Source: Clostridia bacterium
GTDB lineage: Bacteria; Bacillota; Clostridia; Oscillospirales; Acutalibacteraceae
Reading direction: 5' to 3'
NCBI GenBank assembly: GCA_017449935.1
Contig: JAFSYP010000034.1
Coordinates: 1 to 45,388 of the forward strand
Length of the DNA: 45,388 nucleotides
Shown: positions 41,657 through 45,388 of the stretch, piece by piece
How positions within the stretch are numbered: the first letter of the stretch is position 1
How the letters are laid out: every line of letters starts with the position of its first letter
Notes under the pieces: generated by a model
Databases searched by the model: none
What the model was told of the DNA's origin: nothing
The model's input: the letters and a program-made list of their open reading frames with translations, nothing else
Made by a program: the position numbers and the translations under genes

Positions 41657-42334
41657 TCAGCTTCGTTTGAGCCTGCGCAGATACGCTTTGGTTTCCGGCG
41701 GGATGCGCAGGCTTTCCGCGGCTTTTTGGATCGTTTTGTTGTGCGTCCATGTATCTAATCTGTTTTCGGTAAGATACGGCAGGACGGCGTCGTACTGCTT
41801 GGCGAGCGCGGTGGCGAAGTACCATGCGCGCATCATGTTGACGTAGTATTCGTCGGACCGCACCGCCGCCACACGGCGGGCAAAAGCGTCGTCGAACCGC
41901 TCGTCGAGGAACCAGCGCATGAGCTGTCCGATCGCGTAGCGCACGGTATAGGGCGCGCCGCTGTCGAGCCAGCGGTCGACCGCCCGCAGCAGCTTTTCCG
42001 GCTGTTTGCCGAGTGTCTTCGGCGACATACAGTCGCACACCGCCCAGTTGTCCACATACGGCAAAAACGCGTCCAGCGCCTCGATGCAGGCGTCCGCGTC
42101 GCGTATGCGCTCGATCAGAAACGCGTGCAGCATGTTTTCCTCGTGGTATGCGTGCGGCAGCGTCCGAAGAAACGCTTCGGCCTCTTTCGTGCCGGCGACG
42201 GCTTTGGCATAAGCGCGCAGCTGCGGCGAGCGTACGCCGATCACCCGCTCCGGCGGCACGTTCGGGACCAGCTTCTGCGAAAACTGTTTGTAATCCCTGT
42301 CCTGCATGGACAGCAATTCCTGTAAAATATCCAT
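41657..42334 (-). CDS. DNA alkylation repair protein (AlkD-like)
   Basis: A 225-residue all-helical HEAT-like repeat protein: FSQKLVPNVPPERVIGVRSP, then EENMLHAFLIERI, DNWAVCDCMSP, WLDSGAPYTVRYAIGQLMRW and NKTIQKAAESLRIPPE are the family signatures. AlkD-type glycosylases remove bulky or cationic alkylated bases. ATG 42334 follows GGAGGTCGTACA. The gene is divergent from a base-excision glycosylase gene with 29 bases between the start codons. Confidence 0.88.
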   Translation of the reverse strand: MDILQELLSMQDRDYKQFSQKLVPNVPPERVIGVRSPQLRAYAKAVAGTKEAEAFLRTLPHAYHEENMLHAFLIERIRDADACIEALDAFLPYVDNWAVCDCMSPKTLGKQPEKLLRAVDRWLDSGAPYTVRYAIGQLMRWFLDERFDDAFARRVAAVRSDEYYVNMMRAWYFATALAKQYDAVLPYLTENRLDTWTHNKTIQKAAESLRIPPETKAYLRRLKRS

Positions 42335-42363
42335 TGTACGACCTCCGTCCGAAAGGATTCTGT

Positions 42364-42867
42364 ATGGACTACACACATGTGGCGCATCCGTTTGCGCCGG
42401 TCTTTGACCGAAGCAGCCGCGTTCTGGTGCTCGGCAGTCTGCCGTCCGTGCGCTCACGGGAAAACAAGTTTTATTACGGCCACCCGCAAAACCGTTTCTG
42501 GCGCGTGCTGGCGGCCGTTTTTTCACAGTCTGTCCCGCAAACGGTCGAAGAGAAGACGGCGCTGCTCCTGCTGCACGGCGTGGCGCTCTGGGACGTCGTC
42601 GCGCGGTGCGATATTGCCGGCTCGTCGGATTCGTCTATCCGAAACGCGGAGCCGACCGATCTGCGCGGAATATTGGAAAGCAGTCCGATCGAGCGGATCT
42701 TTGCCAACGGCGGCACGGCGGCGAAGCTGTATGACCGCCTGCAAAAGCCGCTGACCGGCATACCGATCGAAACGCTGCCGTCGACCAGTCCCGCGAACGC
42801 CGCGTGGACGCTGCCGCGCCTTTGCGAAGCGTGGAGCGTGATCTGTACGGCAAAGCCGCCGAGATGA
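42364..42867 (+). CDS. Hypoxanthine/uracil-type DNA glycosylase (UDG superfamily)
   Basis: A 167-residue protein of the DNA-deoxyinosine glycosylase type (UDG family 6). LGSLPSVRSRENKFYYGHPQ holds the family GSLPS and YYGHPQNRFW motifs; FANGGTAAKLYDRL and LPSTSPANA (the SPAN-like motif) are present. It excises hypoxanthine or uracil from DNA. GAAAGGATT precedes ATG 42364. Very near the divergent AlkD-like gene. A terminator overlaps its last codons. Confidence 0.88.
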   Translation: MDYTHVAHPFAPVFDRSSRVLVLGSLPSVRSRENKFYYGHPQNRFWRVLAAVFSQSVPQTVEEKTALLLLHGVALWDVVARCDIAGSSDSSIRNAEPTDLRGILESSPIERIFANGGTAAKLYDRLQKPLTGIPIETLPSTSPANAAWTLPRLCEAWSVICTAKPPR

Positions 42868-42878
42868 TCGGCGGCTTT
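42852..42878 (+). terminator. Terminator overlapping the glycosylase stop codon
   Basis: AAAGCCGCC pairs with GGCGGCTTT around a 9 base loop that contains the stop codon TGA at 42865-42867. A T-rich tail follows. Confidence 0.65.
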
Positions 42879-42943
42879 AAGCTTTTGGTGATTTTAAACC
42901 GGTTTTACGTTGATCCCGAAATCCGTTGTCGCATATAATGGGA

Positions 42944-43879
42944 TCAGCCTGCGGTGCGCTGGGACAGGCCCTTGATCTCGCGCACGGCCCAGTCGAACGT
43001 GTCGGTCGTCAGCACCGAGCCGCAGTATTCGCACACGGCGGTGTGGTTGACGTCGATCGGCGCGCCGCAGTGCGGACACGACTGCACGGTCGTTCCTGTC
43101 GCCGTGTCGGTCGTCCGGCCGCTGGACCGAACGAGATCCCACTCGTATTCCATGAACTTCTCGGCCGTGCTGCTGCCGCGGACCACGTTTCCCGTGGCGT
43201 CGTCCGTGACGTAATCCACGATCCTGGTGCGCAGACGCGCGACCATCACGTCGGTGTCGGCTTCCTGTTTCCAGCCGACGAGATCGACGCCCAGCACCGA
43301 GATGCGCTCGACGCGGTTGGTCTGTTTGTTCTTTCGGTACGCGTCGAGCTGACGGTCGCACTTGTTGTAGAACGCGTCGGTCAGATACGGACGCAGCGGC
43401 AGAAGATCCTTGCTCTGCCAGGCGTTCTGGAACTGTACGTACATATTGGACAGCTTTTCGCGGAACTCCGCCTCGGAGAACTGCGGGTCGAGCGCGAGAT
43501 ACTCCGCGACCGCGCGCAGCGTGGACGGATCGGTCGCCTGCGCGCCGGGCATAACGGCCGCGCTGCCGCCCTTCTTCTTGCTGTTTCTGTAAATGATGAA
43601 AATGATGATCGCCAGAAGGATCACGCCGCCGAGGATGCTGCTGCCGGAGGAATCCGCGCCGCCGGAACCGCCGGAGCCGCCGATGAAGTAGTTGCCGTCG
43701 TTATCGTCGTCATCGTCGTCATCGTCGCCCCAGTCGTAATCGTTGCCGCCCCAGTCAAAATCTCCGCCGCCGAAGTCGCTGTCCCCGCCGTAGTCGCCGA
43801 AATCGGCGTGCGCGATCATATGGACCGCGCCGAAAATCAGCAGCAGAGAAAGCAGAACAGCCATCAGTCGTTTAATCAT
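42944..43879 (-). CDS. Tim44-like domain membrane protein with zinc ribbon
   Basis: A 311-residue protein. Signal segment MIKRLMAVLLSLLLIFGAVH; a low-complexity Gly/Asp/Trp stretch with eight aspartates in a row (about residues 25-60); a membrane helix (ILGGVILLAIIIFIIY); a Tim44-like cytosolic domain (about 110-240, LDPQFSEAEFREKLSNMYVQ, then AWQSKDLLPLRPYLTDAFY) and a C-terminal zinc ribbon (CPHCGAP, CEYCGSV). Tim44-like domains bind membranes. ATG 43879 follows GGGAGG; a longer frame has no site and crosses the promoter. Function unknown. Confidence 0.8.
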   Translation of the reverse strand: MIKRLMAVLLSLLLIFGAVHMIAHADFGDYGGDSDFGGGDFDWGGNDYDWGDDDDDDDDNDGNYFIGGSGGSGGADSSGSSILGGVILLAIIIFIIYRNSKKKGGSAAVMPGAQATDPSTLRAVAEYLALDPQFSEAEFREKLSNMYVQFQNAWQSKDLLPLRPYLTDAFYNKCDRQLDAYRKNKQTNRVERISVLGVDLVGWKQEADTDVMVARLRTRIVDYVTDDATGNVVRGSSTAEKFMEYEWDLVRSSGRTTDTATGTTVQSCPHCGAPIDVNHTAVCEYCGSVLTTDTFDWAVREIKGLSQRTAG

Positions 43880-43904
43880 GCTTCGCGCCTCCCATCTGCT
43901 TTTA

Positions 43905-43933
43905 ACTATACACGGAAAAGTTTTAGTTGTCAA
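43905..43933 (-). promoter_or_regulatory. Promoter of the Tim44-like gene
   Basis: On the minus strand TTGACA (43933-43928), a 17 base spacer and TATAGT (43910-43905). Its -35 overlaps the -35 of the ccdA promoter on the other strand. Confidence 0.75.
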
Positions 43934-43956
43934 CCACTCAAATGATGTGTTATACT
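43927..43956 (+). promoter_or_regulatory. Promoter of ccdA-tlpA
   Basis: TTGTCA at 43927-43932, an 18 base spacer and TATACT at 43951-43956. The start codon of ccdA is 34 bases further on. The two divergent promoters share five bases of -35. Confidence 0.65.
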
Positions 43957-43989
43957 GGTATGCGATCAAACGATTGCAAGGAGTCCGAT

Positions 43990-44643
43990 ATGCAGTTTTT
44001 TATCACCTTTTTAGAGGGCGTGATCTCCTTTATCTCTCCCTGTATGCTGCCGATGCTGCCGGTGTATATCTCTTACTTCGCCGCCGGACAGGACAGCCGC
44101 GGCAAAACGCTCGCGCGCTCGGTCAGCTTCGTGCTGGGGTTCACGGTCGTGTTCAGCCTTTTGGGCCTCTTTGCCGGAACGGTCGGCGCGCTGCTTTCCC
44201 GTTACCGCGTCGCGGTCAACGCCGTCGGCGGGCTGATCGTGATTTTGCTGGGCCTGAGCTATCTCGACGTCATCCGTCTGCCGTTTTTTAAGGGCGTGCA
44301 GAAGCAGCATAAGATCAGCGGCATTCTGTCCGCGTTCGTGTTCGGCGTGATCTATTCCGTCAGCCTGACGCCCTGCATCGGCGCGTTCCTCGGTTCGGCG
44401 CTGATGCTCGCGTCCGCGTCCGGAACGGCGCTGCGCGGCACGCTGCTGCTGATGACGTACGCGCTCGGATTGGGCGTTCCGTTTCTTGTGTCGGCGATGC
44501 TTTTGGAAAAGCTGCGCGGGGCCTTCGGCTGGATCAAGGCGCACTATACCGTCATCAACCGCGTCTGCGGACTGTTCCTGATCGTCGTCGGCGTGCTGAT
44601 GGCGACCGGCGTTCTTTCTTCCGTGCTCAAATTCTTTGTATGA
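43990..44643 (+). CDS. ccdA: Cytochrome c biogenesis/thiol-disulfide transporter CcdA
   Basis: A 217-residue membrane protein with six helices and the two CcdA cysteine motifs FISPCMLPMLPVY and SLTPCIGAFLGSA. It carries electrons from cytosolic thioredoxin to extracytoplasmic thioredoxin-like proteins. AAGGAG precedes the ATG. The TlpA-like partner follows after 10 bases. No haem genes are near, so the pair may serve reductive repair or sporulation (inference). Confidence 0.92.
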   Translation: MQFFITFLEGVISFISPCMLPMLPVYISYFAAGQDSRGKTLARSVSFVLGFTVVFSLLGLFAGTVGALLSRYRVAVNAVGGLIVILLGLSYLDVIRLPFFKGVQKQHKISGILSAFVFGVIYSVSLTPCIGAFLGSALMLASASGTALRGTLLLMTYALGLGVPFLVSAMLLEKLRGAFGWIKAHYTVINRVCGLFLIVVGVLMATGVLSSVLKFFV

Positions 44644-44653
44644 GGTGAACTGC

Positions 44654-45241
44654 ATGCGTAAACAATGGAAATGGTTTTTAGCCGTTGCCGTCTTTGCTGC
44701 TGCGCTGATCCTGGCAAGCGTATTGTATCGGCAGTTGTCCGGCCGTCTCGACGCGCAGACGCCGCAGCCCGAAGCGGACACGGCGGCGATGCTGTCGGAC
44801 GGCGCCGATCAGCCGCAGTCGGACGTCGCGCCGGACTTTACCGTGCTGGACGCCGCCGGTCAAAGCGTCAAGCTGTCGGAGCATTTCGGCAAGCCGGTCA
44901 TCGTCAATTTCTGGGCTTCCTGGTGCGGTCCGTGCCGCAGCGAGCTGGGCGAATTTGACGACGCGGCGAAAAACTACGCGGGCACGATCGACTTCATGAT
45001 GGTCAATTTGACCGACGGGCAGTCCGAAACGGTCGACGGCGTCAAGGAATTCGTGCAGTCGAGCGGATATTCATTCCCCGTCTATTTCGATACACAGGGA
45101 TCGGCTTCCGACGTATACAACACTTATTCGATCCCGCTCACGGTCTTTATCCGCGCGGACGGCACGCTGATGACGTCGCACATCGGCTCCATGAACGGCA
45201 GCACGCTGCAGGGCTACATCGACCAACTGCTTGCACAGTAA
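44654..45241 (+). CDS. TlpA/ResA-type extracytoplasmic thioredoxin
   Basis: A 195-residue membrane-anchored protein: helix WFLAVAVFAAALILASVL at the N-terminus, then a TlpA-like thioredoxin fold with FWASWCGPCRSE (CxxC), APDFTVLDAAGQSVKLSEHF before it and IPLTVFI with the cis-proline later. It reduces disulfides outside the membrane with electrons from CcdA. GAGGTGA precedes the ATG. It is not possible to tell whether it is closest to ResA, StoA or another type. Confidence 0.9.
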   Translation: MRKQWKWFLAVAVFAAALILASVLYRQLSGRLDAQTPQPEADTAAMLSDGADQPQSDVAPDFTVLDAAGQSVKLSEHFGKPVIVNFWASWCGPCRSELGEFDDAAKNYAGTIDFMMVNLTDGQSETVDGVKEFVQSSGYSFPVYFDTQGSASDVYNTYSIPLTVFIRADGTLMTSHIGSMNGSTLQGYIDQLLAQ

Positions 45242-45244
45242 GAC

Positions 45245-45388
45245 TTGAGGCAACACCGCACAATTCGCGATGCACGCCTTGCTCGAATCTTATTCCGTCA
45301 TGCTGCACAAAAATCTCTTGACTTGCGTCAGCAAGCCTTCGAGCTTTTTGTACAACCTGACGAAAAACCTTGCTTCACAATCCGCACA
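45245..45388. repeat. Edge of a repeat element, shared with 3345
   Basis: TTGAGGCAACACCGCACA at 45245-45262, followed by ATTC, matches the arm of the 3345 hairpin at 16 of 18 bases plus the next four. The sequence on to the window edge carries no ORF and ends in CCGCACA. It is probably one end of a mobile or MITE element that continues beyond the window. Confidence 0.5.

Noticed and set aside
1-45388. tRNA, rRNA or CRISPR array
   Set aside because: I found no cloverleaf-like gene ending in a T-arm, no rRNA segment and no regularly spaced repeats by eye. A tRNAscan or CRISPR search could not be run.

Overview
The window looks like a chromosomal segment of a GC-rich, spore-forming Gram-positive clostridium, probably a gut Oscillospirales-type bacterium. 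The evidence is the sporulation genes yqfC, yqfD and ylbJ, a glgB-glgC-glgD-glgA glycogen operon, lipobox lipoproteins, a CcdA/TlpA thiol-redox pair, strong AGGAGG ribosome sites, sigma-A promoters with 16 to 18 base spacers and a T-box leader. I saw no tRNA or rRNA genes, no CRISPR array and no intact transposase. The taxonomic placement is inference.

Layout. 1-750: the start of a gene leaving the window leftward (it resembles the N-terminus of DnaD-like replication proteins of mobile elements), a MITE-like repeat and a small promoter-driven ORF. 725-3338: yqfD and yqfC, divergent from ylbJ. 3311-8600: a secreted alpha/beta hydrolase, a secreted neutral-ceramidase-like protein and a secreted DUF4838 protein. 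8609-12444: ktrB, ktrA (potassium uptake) and argS. 12627-14329: a tiny Pro/Gly/Cys membrane protein and a flotillin. 14400-17400 (minus strand): a secreted lipase, then an ECF sigma factor with a DUF4349 membrane partner. 17589-25057: glgBCDA followed by a histidine phosphatase, an amidohydrolase and a small lipoprotein. 25108-26324: a P-loop kinase and an Sfp-type phosphopantetheinyl transferase. 26365-30284: three related lipoproteins and an SDR dehydrogenase in one operon. 30313-31280: a zinc-ribbon membrane protein. 31342-35393 (minus): an LCAT-like hydrolase, and an HTH-cupin-acyl-CoA synthetase fusion behind a T-box riboswitch. 35435-36781 (minus): a surface protein with InlB-type repeats. 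36924-41647: a phosphoesterase and two tandem GNAT-Gfo/Idh/MocA fusion proteins. 41657-42867: two divergent DNA base-repair genes. 42944-45241: a Tim44-like membrane protein divergent from ccdA-tlpA. 45245-45388: the edge of a repeat that also occurs at 3345.

How the genes work together. The glg operon makes and branches glycogen from glucose-1-phosphate through ADP-glucose. KtrAB imports potassium. CcdA passes reducing power across the membrane to the TlpA-type thioredoxin. The sigma factor and DUF4349 protein form a likely envelope-signalling pair. Several exported or lipid-type hydrolases (alpha/beta hydrolase, ceramidase-like, lipase, LCAT-like) suggest lipid or ester turnover.

The most unusual items are the T-box leader in front of an acyl-CoA synthetase that carries its own HTH and cupin domains, the duplicated acetyltransferase-dehydrogenase fusions, the three-paralog lipoprotein operon and two families of short inverted-repeat elements.
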